64,000 bases of DNA from Dyadobacter sp. 676 (GTDB taxonomy: Bacteria > Bacteroidota > Bacteroidia > Cytophagales > Spirosomataceae). Within the stretch, counting starts at the first letter, position 1. Each line of letters begins with the position of its first letter. The translations under genes were made by a program, and so were the position numbers. Under the pieces are notes generated by a model. It worked only from the letters and a program-made list of their open reading frames with translations, was not told where the DNA came from and ran no database searches. Of this stretch, positions 41,080-50,172 are shown piece after piece. The DNA is taken from positions 4,633,001 to 4,697,000 of the forward strand of contig NZ_CP159289.1 in the NCBI RefSeq assembly GCF_040448675.1, read 5' to 3'.

Positions 41080-42237
41080 ATGAACAGTTCACTTAAATAT
41101 GCTTTATGCGTTGTGGTGTGTGTGCTGACTGGCCTCGTTACCGTTTCGTGTGAGCGGGATGAGCCGGGAAGCGGCGGGGAGCCGGTTATCAAATACATCC
41201 GGTTAACAGACCCCGAGGTAGCGGACTCGCTGCTATCCGGTGCCGGGCAAGGCAAGCTGATCGCCATTGTAGGTGAAAACTTGCAGGATGCGAGGGAAAT
41301 CTGGTTTAACGACCGGCGCGCCAGCCTGACGCCCACCTACATCACGGCCACTACGATCCTTGTAACGGTTCCGGCGCAGATCCCGAATGAAATCAGCAAC
41401 AAAATGCGGATCGTTTTTGCCAGTGGCAGGACGTTGGATTACGACTTCGAGGTGCAGATCAGCGAGCCGGAGATATCCTCAATGCTGTGCGAATATGTGC
41501 CTGCGGGCGGCATTGCTACAATCCGTGGCGATTTTTTTTACCAACCGCTCTCAGTCACTTTTACGGGTGGTAAACAGGGAGCGCTGGTTTCCGTAAAAGA
41601 CCAGGAAATACAACTCACGGTACCCGAAGGAGCGCAACCCGGGCCCATCACCGTGAAAACCAAATTCGGCGAAACGAAATCGGACCTTTGGTTTCGGGAT
41701 AACCGTTCGATTTTTCTCAGTAGCGATCCGTACACCGGTTGGTGGAACCCCGCATTCGTGGTTTCCAAGCCGGGAGCGGGTGATCCGCCTTCCATTAACG
41801 GGAACTACATTCGGGTGAAAAAGGCGATAGGGGGATGGCAATGGACGGAGGTCGCTGGCGGACCACCCGACGCCATGGGCGCAATCAGCAAGAATATTCC
41901 CGATTCGGCCATTCTGAAACCGGCAGATTATGTGCTCAAATTCGAAGTCAATACGATTAAACCTTACAACAATAACGTCCTGAAAATTACAGTGGGGCTG
42001 GCCGACGGTTTTAACGATAGCCAATACACGTGGTTGCCTCCCTACGATACCAAAGGACAATGGCAGACGGTGGTTATACCATTTGAAGAAATTGCCGCGA
42101 GTTACGAAAGCTCCGGTTCGAAGCTGACAGTCAGTAACAAAGGCTACTACACGAGATTACTGTTTCACGGCGGCGGCGACCTTGATTGTGACATGGCGTT
42201 CGATAATTTCAGGGTAGTGCGAAAGGGAGATAAATGA
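41080..42237 (+). CDS. Surface glycan-binding lipoprotein with IPT/TIG domains
   Basis: Predicted surface lipoprotein of 385 residues; lipobox VTVSCERDE (Cys about 25). Two immunoglobulin-like IPT/TIG domains (about 35-220, with KLIAIVGENLQDAREIWFND and GGIATIRGDFFYQP) are followed by a C-terminal beta-sandwich (about 225-385) resembling the SGBP_B glycan-binding domain. Proteins of this plan sit third in SusC/SusD operons and capture glycans. No glycosidase is found in the immediate operon; the next gene is a SelA-like enzyme. Confidence 0.85.
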   Translation: MNSSLKYALCVVVCVLTGLVTVSCERDEPGSGGEPVIKYIRLTDPEVADSLLSGAGQGKLIAIVGENLQDAREIWFNDRRASLTPTYITATTILVTVPAQIPNEISNKMRIVFASGRTLDYDFEVQISEPEISSMLCEYVPAGGIATIRGDFFYQPLSVTFTGGKQGALVSVKDQEIQLTVPEGAQPGPITVKTKFGETKSDLWFRDNRSIFLSSDPYTGWWNPAFVVSKPGAGDPPSINGNYIRVKKAIGGWQWTEVAGGPPDAMGAISKNIPDSAILKPADYVLKFEVNTIKPYNNNVLKITVGLADGFNDSQYTWLPPYDTKGQWQTVVIPFEEIAASYESSGSKLTVSNKGYYTRLLFHGGGDLDCDMAFDNFRVVRKGDK

Positions 42238-42271
42238 TTGCGTATCTTGTGGTTCTACCAATCCTGAACCC

Positions 42272-43542
42272 ATGAAACGCAGAAAAGTTATTCAAAGCCT
42301 CTCCACATTACCATTGATAGGATCGCTCACCGGTGTGCGAACCGGGCATCCCGCACGAAAAAAAAGCGCGATGTAATTGCAGAACTCGGCATTCGGCCGT
42401 TTATCAACGCGGCGGGTACGCTTACCTATATGTCGGGATGTATCATGCACGAGGAAGTCGTCGAGACGATTGAGAATACGTCGAGGTATTTTTGCATTAT
42501 CGATGAAGTGCAGGATAAGGTGGGGGAGAAGATTGCAAAACTTGTGCATTCCGAAGCTGCTATGGTAACCTGCGGCGCATTTTCAGCGATGACGCTCGGG
42601 CTCGCGGGTGTGCTTACGGGCTTGGATGTACGTAAGGTCGAGCAACTGCCCCATCTCGAAGGGACGGGAATGAAGTCGGAAGTGATTTGCCAGAAATCGC
42701 ATAATGAACGCTATAACCATGCATTCCTCAATACGGGGTGCACGATTGTCGAGGTCGAAACAATCGAGGATGTAGAAAAGGCGATCAATGAAAAAACGGC
42801 TTTGCTTCATTTCCTGAATATTACAGCCAATGCCGGGAAGATCAAACACGAGGATTGGGTGGCATTAGGTAAAAAACACCGGATACCGACATCGATCGAC
42901 ATTGCCGCGGATGTGCCACCGGTTTCCAATCTCTGGAAGTTCAACGATATGGGCTTTGATATGGTGTTCATTTCGGGCGGGAAGGCCATGCGCGGTCCGC
43001 AAAGCGCGGGTATCCTGATGGGAAGAAAGGACATTGTCGCTGCGGCACGCCTGAATGCGCCCCCGCGTGGGTTCACGGTCGCCCGGGGACATAAAGTCAA
43101 TAAAGAGGAAATTCTCGGAATGTACGTGGCGCTCGAAAAGTTTGTTTCGGGCGATCATGAGCGTGAATGGAAGGATTGGGAAGCCCGGATCGCACGTATC
43201 GAAACTGCCGTAAAGGACTTGCCCGGTATTACCACCAAAGTAACAGTTCCGGAACTGGGCAATATCACACCTACATTAACGATTAGCTGGGACGATAGTA
43301 TCGTGAAACTAACCGGGCGGGAGTTGCGTGACAAGCTGAGATTCGGCAACCCGTCGATTGAAGCGGGGTTTTCTGGCTTGCCTTTGTACTATTATCAGGC
43401 GGGTTCGGATTCGGTCGACCCGGCCACCGAAGGTGCCCTGAAAGGCGCCAACCTGATCCGTGTAACGGGCTGGATGTTACAGCCGGGAGAAGACAGGATC
43501 GTGGCGCGGAGGTTGCGGGAGGAACTGATGGGAGCCGGCTAA
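42272..43542 (+). CDS. SelA-family PLP enzyme with twin-arginine-type signal, frameshifted
   Basis: PLP-dependent aminotransferase-fold protein of the SelA/DgaE group (about 423 residues after adding one base). The start at 42272 reads MKRRKVIQSLSTLPLIGSLTG, a Tat-like signal with paired Arg. The frame then breaks in A8 at 42358-42365; nine A give KKKRDVIAELGIRPFINAAG and continue to the end. The Schiff-base Lys is in FISGGKAMRGPQSAGILMG. Relatives include D-glucosaminate-6-phosphate ammonia-lyase and unassigned Bacteroidota enzymes. It follows the SusC/SusD/glycan-binding genes by 34 bases. Starting at the internal ATG 42430 would remove the signal and part of the fold. Confidence 0.78.
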
Positions 43543-43557
43543 CGCTGCTTCACGTAG

Positions 43558-44199
43558 TTAATCATCCATTTCCCTCAGCGTGGTCACACGCTGATAAAGC
43601 TCGATAACCGTGGTGACGCCGAGTTTTTCGAAAATCCGGGTTTTGTACGTGCTTACCGAACTGTCGGTAATGTTGAGGAATGTAGCGATTTCCTTGGTCC
43701 ATCTGCCCCGAAGCAGCAAGTCCAATACTTCAAGTTCGCGCTGGGAAAGTGTTGTGAGCGGGTTATTTTGCCGGGTTTCATATCCGTGGTGGCCTCTGAG
43801 CAGCGTTTCCCGCACCGATGCGCTCATATACCGGCCGCTATCGAGCACCGCAACGATGGCGGCCCGGATTTCCTCCGTAGACGAACTTTTGGATACAAAG
43901 GCATTGGCCCCGGCTTTAAGATAATGTAAAGCATATACGTCTTCATCCATGCCGGAGAACATGATGACCGGTACATGCGGTTGGAACTTCCGAATTTTCC
44001 CGACCATCTGGAAGCCTTCCCCCTCGGGAATATCGATGTCCAGGATGACGAGGTCGAGCTGCTGGCTGGAGACAATTTGCAGCGCATCGGGGAAGTTAGC
44101 GGCTTCCCAGGGGGTAACTGCCGACAAAATATCGCGTATAATGAAAAGAGTTGCCAGTCTCACGACCGCGTGATCTTCAACGAGTAGAATGTGTTTCAT
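43558..44199 (-). CDS. LuxR-type response regulator (first of a flanking pair)
   Basis: Receiver plus DNA-binding protein of 213 residues. Receiver: acidic VEDHAVV, phospho-Asp in LVILDIDIPEGEGF (about 55), Lys in FVSKSSS (about 104). Output: LuxR/GerE helix-turn-helix in TLSQRELEVLDLLLRGRWTK and VSTYKTRIFEKLGV (about 147-198). The gene lies head-to-head with a sensor kinase at 44555 and is paralogous to a second regulator at 47682. It is likely activated by that kinase. A -7 box for it lies at 44253-44260. Confidence 0.9.
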   Translation of the reverse strand: MKHILLVEDHAVVRLATLFIIRDILSAVTPWEAANFPDALQIVSSQQLDLVILDIDIPEGEGFQMVGKIRKFQPHVPVIMFSGMDEDVYALHYLKAGANAFVSKSSSTEEIRAAIVAVLDSGRYMSASVRETLLRGHHGYETRQNNPLTTLSQRELEVLDLLLRGRWTKEIATFLNITDSSVSTYKTRIFEKLGVTTVIELYQRVTTLREMDD

Positions 44200-44252
44200 T
44201 CACAAAGCGGGTCAGAATGTGTTTCCCTTGAACGGCAGCCGTTCCCGACCGG

Positions 44253-44260
44253 CAAATTTA
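44253..44260 (-). promoter_or_regulatory. TAnnTTTG -7 element for the LuxR-type regulator
   Basis: The minus strand reads TAAATTTG, an exact -7 match, 54 bases upstream of the start codon at 44199. No TTTG is present at the -33 distance, so an activator may be needed. Confidence 0.5.
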
Positions 44261-44452
44261 AGTGACTGGTCGCTGCGAATTTGTAGCGTTAAGGTAAATA
44301 GCGAATAGAATCTTTTCTATCAGTGTTTAAGAAAATCTACACACAACTCATTGTTAATCAATTATTTATATAAAAGTATAGAACTAATTTTTAGAGCGCA
44401 GGCAATTGTTTGAGTTTGAAAGGATGGCTATGTAGTAGTTTTGGTGATAAGG

Positions 44453-44483
44453 TTTGATAACAACATTTCGGCATCTATATTTG
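44453..44483 (+). promoter_or_regulatory. Full Bacteroidota-type promoter for the sensor kinase
   Basis: TTTG (44453-44456), a 19-base spacer, then TATATTTG (44476-44483). Both boxes and the spacer fit the TTTG-N19-TAnnTTTG consensus exactly. Transcription should start near 44490, leaving a leader of about 65 bases before the GTG start of the kinase. Confidence 0.8.
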
Positions 44484-44554
44484 TTTGGAGATTTTCTCAA
44501 AGTAATTGGATAATCGTGCCCCGGCCGTTCATATAAAGCCCCATTCCGATTCTT

Positions 44555-47500
44555 GTGTACAGGCTAGTTGTTGTTCTGATTTTTATCTGCACATTTTTGC
44601 TTTCGAAAAATGCCTTTTCCCAGAAAGGCTACACCGTTATGCATTTTACGGACGATAACGGACTGCCCCAGAACAGCGTACGAAGCCTCGCCGCAGATGT
44701 CGACGGTTTTGTATGGATCGCTACGGAAAATGGCCTGGCGCGTTTTGACGGGCATCGTTTCGAGATTTTCGATAAGTCGGTTGTCGGAACTACGAGCAAT
44801 CGTTTTTCCATGCTGCTGCCCTCGATGAACGCCACCGGGGCAGGGCGGCCTGGACAGCAAAGACTCGGAGGGGAAATGTATGCGGTGACCGATTTCAATC
44901 AGTTCGTGAAGATTGAAAATGGCAGGGCCAGCGTCGACCCGCTTTATTTTGAGCGGAAAATCAGGACCCTGCCGCATTTCGGGAATAGCAGGTCCGGGGC
45001 GTTCCTTTCTGCGGGCATACCCGGCTATCCGAAGGAAACCGTTGTGCCCATGCATTACATTATCCCTGTCGGCGATGAAAAGTTTTATCTGATCGATAGC
45101 GTTTCGGTTCAGTTGTACCATGGAAAGCGGAAACTCTCAAACACCGATTTTGCCCCGGGTGAATTACGATGGTGGAATTTCTTTATGGTGGGAAACCGGC
45201 TTCATTACCGGAACGCGAATGGCCATGTGCTCGCGGTCACACCGCAAGGACTGCAGGCGATGCATATTCATGGGGACATTCTAAGGGACAATGGTTATAA
45301 GACGGCTCTGCCGGATATGAAGGTATTCTGGAACATGGCATCGAACCAGCTCTTTTTTTACCGCCAAAAGAAACTATACCTGGTGCGGGAAGAGCGAAAC
45401 AGAAAGTTTACAACAGAGCTGGTAATCGACGGCTTCGACCTCGACGAATATGCGATCCAGTCGGTGTATCGCGATCCGCTGACGGGAACCTGTTTTCTGG
45501 GAAGCCTTTCGAAAGGGTTGTATGTACTTACCCGGCATTCGTTTGAGGCACTGACCACACCGGAAACCGAAATAGCGAATGTTTATTACGCTATCGTGCC
45601 CAGGGACGACAGAAGCGTACTCACGCCCACGGGAACGGTGCTGGGTAAGGATCCGGTTACAGGGGAGGTATTGCGCGGCAAAGTATCTGCACTTCAGAAA
45701 TTGAACACCAGCGACAAGCGGAGCCTTTTTTATGATAAAAACGGGCTTCTATGGGCAAAGGCAGCCAATTTTTTATACCAGATCGATGTAGAACAAGACA
45801 GGATGCTGCGTAAGGTAGACCTGTATTCGGAGATCAAGCACGTTTACCCCGACCAGGACGGCAAAATATGGATAGCAACCGGTACGGAAGGAATCTATAT
45901 CTTCGATCCTGCGGAAAGGGCTCACAACCGAAATTGCTGCAAAAGGAGCTTAAAGGAACGTACCTGCATACTTTCGGCGAAAATATGCTGGTAGGCACCA
46001 CGACGGGGCTTTACGTTTTCGACCGGCATACCGGCATTGGGAAACCGGTGAAAGGGACGGAAGGAATTTACATCAAAAGCCTGCATGTGGACAATGCCGG
46101 CAGGATCTGGATGACAGCCAATGGGGAGGGGCTGCTGATGTACGAGCATGGTAAACTGACCCGTTTCCCGCTCGACAGGAACAAGTACCTCGGAAGCCCG
46201 CATTGCACGGTTGACGATGGTCACGGGTTTTTCTGGGTCCCGACGGACAAAGGGCTCTTTCAGATCGCCATTCAGGATCTTCTGGATTATGCCCGCAGCC
46301 CGTTCGATATTTTTTACCTCTATCATGCAAGGGAAGAAGGTTTTCTGACCAACGAGTTTAATGGCGGATGCCAACCGTGCGCGGCGGTGCTGAAAGACAG
46401 TGCCATTGTGCTGCCCTCGCTCAATGGATTGATTTGGTTCCACCCCCGCACAGTGATCAGAAAGCCGCCGGCCGCCGAAATCGTGCTGGACAGGATACAG
46501 GTGAACAAGCAATGGCTGTCGGGGAAGCGCGATACGCTCGTTTTACCGGCGAATCCGGTGCAGGCGAGGGTCTTCTTTTCGACACCCTATTATGGCGACG
46601 CCTATAATCTGAACCTTTCGTACGCGTTGGTGAATACCGGCGTGTACGTGCAGGCTTCCGACTGGATACCCATTCAGAGCAACGATTTCAGCATCGCGCT
46701 TTCCAATCCCGGGCACGGTACGTACACACTTTTCATACGCAAGCTGAATGGCTTCGGCAGGGATAACTATATGGTAAAGGAGATATGTGTGATCGTTCCG
46801 CCACTCTGGTACCAGACCTGGTGGGCCAAAATATTGCTCGTGCTCCTGGTCGTCGGCTGTTTTTACGTTTATAACGGTTTTCGGCTACGCAATATATCCC
46901 GGGAGAAGGCGCGGCTGGAAGAGATCGTTGCGAAACGTACGGAAAGCCTTAACCTTGCTTTACGTGATGTGGAAGCATCCAGGAATGAAATGAGCAGGCA
47001 GCTGCATATGCTATCGCGGCTACTGGCCTCGATGACACACGATATCCAGTCCCCACTTAATTACATCACGCTCACCGCCGGCTCGATACCCGCGATGATC
47101 GATAAGGGCGAGCTGGAAGTTGTGTCGGAGATAGGGCAGGTCATTTCCAACTCGTCGCGCCGGATGAGCGACCTGCTGCGCGGGTTGCTGGATTATATTA
47201 AAGTACATGTTTACGACAACAGTATTCAGTTCGAGCATGTTAATCTGAGTCAGTTGGTTGAAAACAAATATGAACTCTTCAAAACCGCCAGCGGGCAAAA
47301 AGGGAATGTGTTTGTAAACCGGGTGCCCGCCGAATTGACGGTGTTATCGGATGTCCAAATGCTGTCGATCATGGTTCACAACCTGATCGATAATGCAGTG
47401 AAGTTCACGCACAAAGGAACGATCAGTGTGTCGGCCGAAGGGGACATTACGTCGGGCGTGGTCATGCGCATTTCAAATACCGGCACAGGTATCCCGCCGT

Positions 47501-47685
47501 ACGTAATGGAGATCATCAATGCACACGAGCGGGAAGAGGCCAACGACGATGTGACGACGTTTGGCAGGAAAACGGGCCTTGGGCTGCTGATCGTGAAAGA
47601 GGTGGCGGTGCTGATTAACGTCGGTTTACGCGTCGCCAGCGTCGATGGGGAAACTTGTTTCACGCTGCATTTCAGACCTGCCTAA
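44555..47685 (+). CDS. Propeller-sensor histidine kinase (two-component regulator propeller), frameshifted
   Basis: Sensor kinase of about 1043 residues after restoring one base near 45913-45920 (reads FDPAEKGSQPKLLQ). It starts at GTG with a signal peptide (VVVLIFICTFLLSKNAFSQ). The periplasmic part has Reg_prop blades (NGLPQNSVRSLAADVDGFVWIAT-type text) and a Y_Y_Y-like domain, then a membrane helix (about 760-780, WAKILLVLLVVGCFYVYNGF). HisKA has His in ASMTHDIQSPLNYI; the ATPase has N box HNLIDNAVKF and G2 TGLGLLIVKEV. The G1 box is NTGTGIP, with Asn for the usual Asp, so ATP binding may be altered. Two LuxR-type regulators flank it. Confidence 0.85.
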
Positions 47686-48318
47686 AACTGTTTGAGCAGC
47701 GACACTTTTTTAGAAAGTTCAATGGAGTCGACCACATCTAGTTTGTTGAAAATCCGGCGTTTATAGGTGCTGACGGTGTTTTCCTTCACGTTCATGATTG
47801 CGGCAATCTCCTTGGTCCATTTGCCTTCCGTCAGCAACTGCATTACACGCATTTCATTAGGCGACAGGCTGGTAATCGGGTTCATCACTTTGCCGAAGTT
47901 ATTATCCTTGATCGTATTGAGGAGTATTTGCTGAACCTGGTAGCTCACATATTTACCTTTGCTCATTACTGCCTTTAATGCGGCCTTGAACTCCTCGTGC
48001 GATGCCTGTTTCGAGAGAAACCCGTTGGCGCCCGCCTTGATGTAGGGCAATGCGTACACCTGCTCGTCGTACCCCGAGTGGATCAAGATGATGATATCGG
48101 GTTGTCTGCTGCGGATCATGTTCATCATTTTGATGTTCTCTCCCCCCCGGAATGTCGATATCGAGAATGAGCAGGTCAAACTTTTCCTGATCGAGCAATT
48201 TCAAGCCTTCCGGAAATGTATCACATTGAGTAACAGATGCTTTTGAATCGGATTCGGAAATGAGCAGTTTAAGCCCCATCCGGATGAGCGGATGATCTTC
48301 GACGATCAATATCTTCAT
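47682..48318 (-). CDS. LuxR-type response regulator (second of a flanking pair), frameshifted
   Basis: Receiver plus LuxR helix-turn-helix protein, 211 residues when seven C (G on the coding strand) at 48142-48148 are read as six: LILDIDIPGGENIKMMN. The start ATG at 48318 gives MKILIVEDHPLIRMG; an upstream GTG at 48357 would overlap the -7 element. Phospho-Asp lies in LLILDIDIP (about 54), Lys in FLSKQAS; the output helix-turn-helix is LSPNEMRVMQLLTEGKWTK with NTVSTYKRRIFNKL. It resembles the regulator at 43558 in both domains. Its stop codon overlaps the stop of the convergent kinase gene by 3-4 bases. Confidence 0.85.
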
Positions 48319-48356
48319 AAAAGAACGGTCAAGAGGTATGGAATTCGCGTAACACA

Positions 48357-48364
48357 CAAATCTA
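48357..48364 (-). promoter_or_regulatory. TAnnTTTG -7 element for the second LuxR-type regulator
   Basis: The minus strand reads TAGATTTG, an exact -7 match 39 bases before the ATG at 48318. No -33 TTTG at the right distance. Confidence 0.5.
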
Positions 48365-48447
48365 AAAATTTCCCGAAGGTTCTGTTTGTAGAAATGTATC
48401 TACACCTGCAACGTTTTAACTCTATAAGCGCACTATGTTGTACAGAG

Positions 48448-48455
48448 TAAATTTG
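48448..48455 (+). promoter_or_regulatory. TAnnTTTG -7 element upstream of a hairpin terminator
   Basis: TAAATTTG matches the -7 consensus. A transcript from here would begin near 48462 and meet a strong terminator at 48483-48524, or continue into the AraC gene. No matching -33 box. Confidence 0.45.
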
Positions 48456-48482
48456 TGCATTAATTAACGTTGAGTATCATAG

Positions 48483-48524
48483 ATATCCTTCCAACGTTTG
48501 TCGGAAGGATATTTTATTTTTTTA
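48483..48524 (+). terminator. Strong intrinsic terminator in the AraC upstream region
   Basis: ATATCCTTCC (48483-48492) pairs perfectly with GGAAGGATAT (48503-48512) over a 10-base loop and is followed by a T-rich tail (TTTATTTTTTT). It points along the plus strand although no plus-strand gene ends just before it, which suggests a short RNA or a leader attenuator. Confidence 0.75.
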
Positions 48525-48550
48525 CCGTTGCCGTTAAGCATTTGTTTTTC

Positions 48551-48570
48551 AATGACAATCGTTTGTCATT
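48551..48570. promoter_or_regulatory. Perfect inverted repeat, candidate operator of the AraC gene
   Basis: AATGACAA and TTGTCATT are exact inverted arms separated by TCGT, 49 bases before the AraC-family start codon. The place suits autoregulation. Confidence 0.5.
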
Positions 48571-48618
48571 ATACGACAAGGTTTTTATCGTCGGGGGAGG
48601 TATCTTAAATTTATCCCC

Positions 48619-49665
48619 ATGAACGAGCAACAAACGCAATTCATTCTGGCGTTTCTGGCCTATGCGGCCCAGCGCGACCTGTCGCCGGCGAAACTCTGCC
48701 GCCTTTCGGACGTTGATCTGGAAACGTTGACGACCGGCGCACCTGTTGAAATGAGCCCCAAACAATTCAACGACCTCTGGCTGAATGCCTGCCATTTGAG
48801 CGGCGACCCCCTTTTCGGGCTGCATCTGGGCGAATCGCTGCAACTGGCGGCATTGGGGGTGGTTGGGGAGATCGTTAAGAGCAGCACAACCGTGGGCCAG
48901 GCAGTGGAGCACGCTGTGGCCCTCACTCCGCTGATTACCGATTTGTTCGGCATGACCGTCTGGCATGACGAGCATACTTTCACGCTCCGGATCTTGCCCA
49001 ACGATGGTCACCGCGCCGCTTCGCCCTTTGCGTTCGGGCAAATGGTTTGTTTCTTTCTTGTTTTCGCAGTTCACGAGCTCGATGGCCTCGTTCTCGCGCG
49101 CATACGCCCGCAGCATGTGGCGATGCCTTTCACACCGGAAATGGCGCCCGAACTGGAACGTGTATTGCGCTGCATTCCAAGCCACTCGGAAAGCGACTAT
49201 GCCATTACGTTCGACAACCATTTCTGGGACTTGCCTATCCTGACAGCGAATTACGCATTGCAAAAAAGCCTGCTGCAAAAAGTAGCCATGGCCGTCGACA
49301 CAGTCACGACAGGCAACCTCGTCGTAGCCGATACCTCAAAACCGGCCGGCGATTCCTGGCAGCGAAAGGTGCAGCAATATCTGATGAAAAATGCCTATCT
49401 GGGAATCGTTTCCCTGGAAGAAATGGCCGCCAATTTCAATATAAGCCCCCGAAGTCTCCAGCGCAGGCTGAAAGACGAACACATAAGTTACCAGGAACTC
49501 GCCGACGACGTTCGCAAATCGCTCGCATTACATTACCTCGAAACAGGGGAATATTATATCAAAGAGGTTTCTTATATACTGGGATACAACGAGATCAGCG
49601 CATTCACAAGGGCATTCAAGAGGTGGACAGGGAAGACACCGGCGGGGTATCGGAGGAATGAGTGA
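48619..49665 (+). CDS. AraC-family transcriptional regulator with arabinose-binding-type N-domain
   Basis: Regulator of 348 residues. The N-terminal two thirds (MSPKQFNDLWLNACHLSGDPLFGLHLG through the FAFGQMVCFFLVF segment) match the Arabinose_bd/OruR-type ligand domain. The C-terminal 100 residues form the double helix-turn-helix: VSLEEMAANFNISPRSLQRR (first) and IKEVSYILGYNEISAFTRAFKRWTG (second), ending with the P-GYRR motif. A strong terminator, a -7 box and a palindrome lie upstream. Directly downstream on the opposite strand is a broken glycosidase fragment, so the original target gene may have been lost. Confidence 0.9.
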   Translation: MNEQQTQFILAFLAYAAQRDLSPAKLCRLSDVDLETLTTGAPVEMSPKQFNDLWLNACHLSGDPLFGLHLGESLQLAALGVVGEIVKSSTTVGQAVEHAVALTPLITDLFGMTVWHDEHTFTLRILPNDGHRAASPFAFGQMVCFFLVFAVHELDGLVLARIRPQHVAMPFTPEMAPELERVLRCIPSHSESDYAITFDNHFWDLPILTANYALQKSLLQKVAMAVDTVTTGNLVVADTSKPAGDSWQRKVQQYLMKNAYLGIVSLEEMAANFNISPRSLQRRLKDEHISYQELADDVRKSLALHYLETGEYYIKEVSYILGYNEISAFTRAFKRWTGKTPAGYRRNE

Positions 49666-50172
49666 ATTTCCAATTTCCCTCACCATTGTTATACTGGTCG
49701 AAAAGAATGCTCTTGTTGCCGTTTTTAGGGAATTCGAAACGGTAAGTGCCGGCTTTTCTGTGCGGTACAAATTCTATTTTCACTTCATCGTCAATCAGAT
49801 AGATGGCGTAATAGTAGGTCGTGATCGTAGGTCATCCGGTGGTTCCGGGAAGCGACGCTTGCGGCTGCATGCCGGGACGCAACGCGAACGCCTGCCCGAG
49901 CCGGTGCGACACACGTCCTATCGGTTCGGTTTTTAAAAGCATAGATAATGGTTTGTAGCGGGTATTTTCCGAAAAAATACAGATGTGTTCGGCGGGCTAT
50001 TAAAAACCCTGGTTATTGTTTAACTTTAAATTGATATCGTCCTAATAGCGCTTGGAAAAGCGAATACGAGATAAACGGGCGTTACTTAAGAAAAGCTTAA
50101 CAATCGATTAACGGAACCCTTAAATACATTGCCGGGAGAAACTTTCCAGGGTTTTCTTCCGATCCCACGCTT
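49666..50172. other. Gap with a glycosidase remnant and no intact gene
   Basis: 507 bases. The first 300 contain the minus-strand remnant described separately. The last 200 are AT-rich with no clear -7 box; TAACTTTA near 50021 is a poor match. The Kelch-regulator start lies at 50173. Confidence 0.55.
49670..49960 (-). pseudogene. Degenerate internal fragment, GH92-type glycosidase-like
   Basis: The minus strand encodes a protein-like stretch with stop codons and a frame change. Upstream: MLLKTEPIGRVSHRLGQAF; then MTYDHD in one frame and YYYAIYLIDDEVKIEFVPHR, KAGTYRFEFPKNGNKSILFD in the next, running into the AraC stop. The pattern YDHD, PYYY-like, xxEFxPxxKAGxYRFxFP recalls the N-terminal domain of GH92 alpha-mannosidases. 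Both ends are missing, with about 90 codons left. The family call is from memory of the motif and is moderate; the fragment's decayed state is clear. Confidence 0.5.

Larger units (their letters stand above)
44200..44554. other. AT-rich divergent promoter region
   Basis: 355 bases between the minus-strand regulator and the plus-strand sensor kinase. It carries a plus-strand promoter that fits the Bacteroidota consensus completely (44453-44483) and a minus-strand -7 box (44253-44260). The middle (about 44280-44480) is very AT-rich. No ORF or RNA gene seen. Confidence 0.6.

Noticed and set aside
49658..49936. Plus-strand frame after the AraC gene
   Set aside because: The opposite strand carries the protein-like glycosidase remnant; this frame is its shadow.
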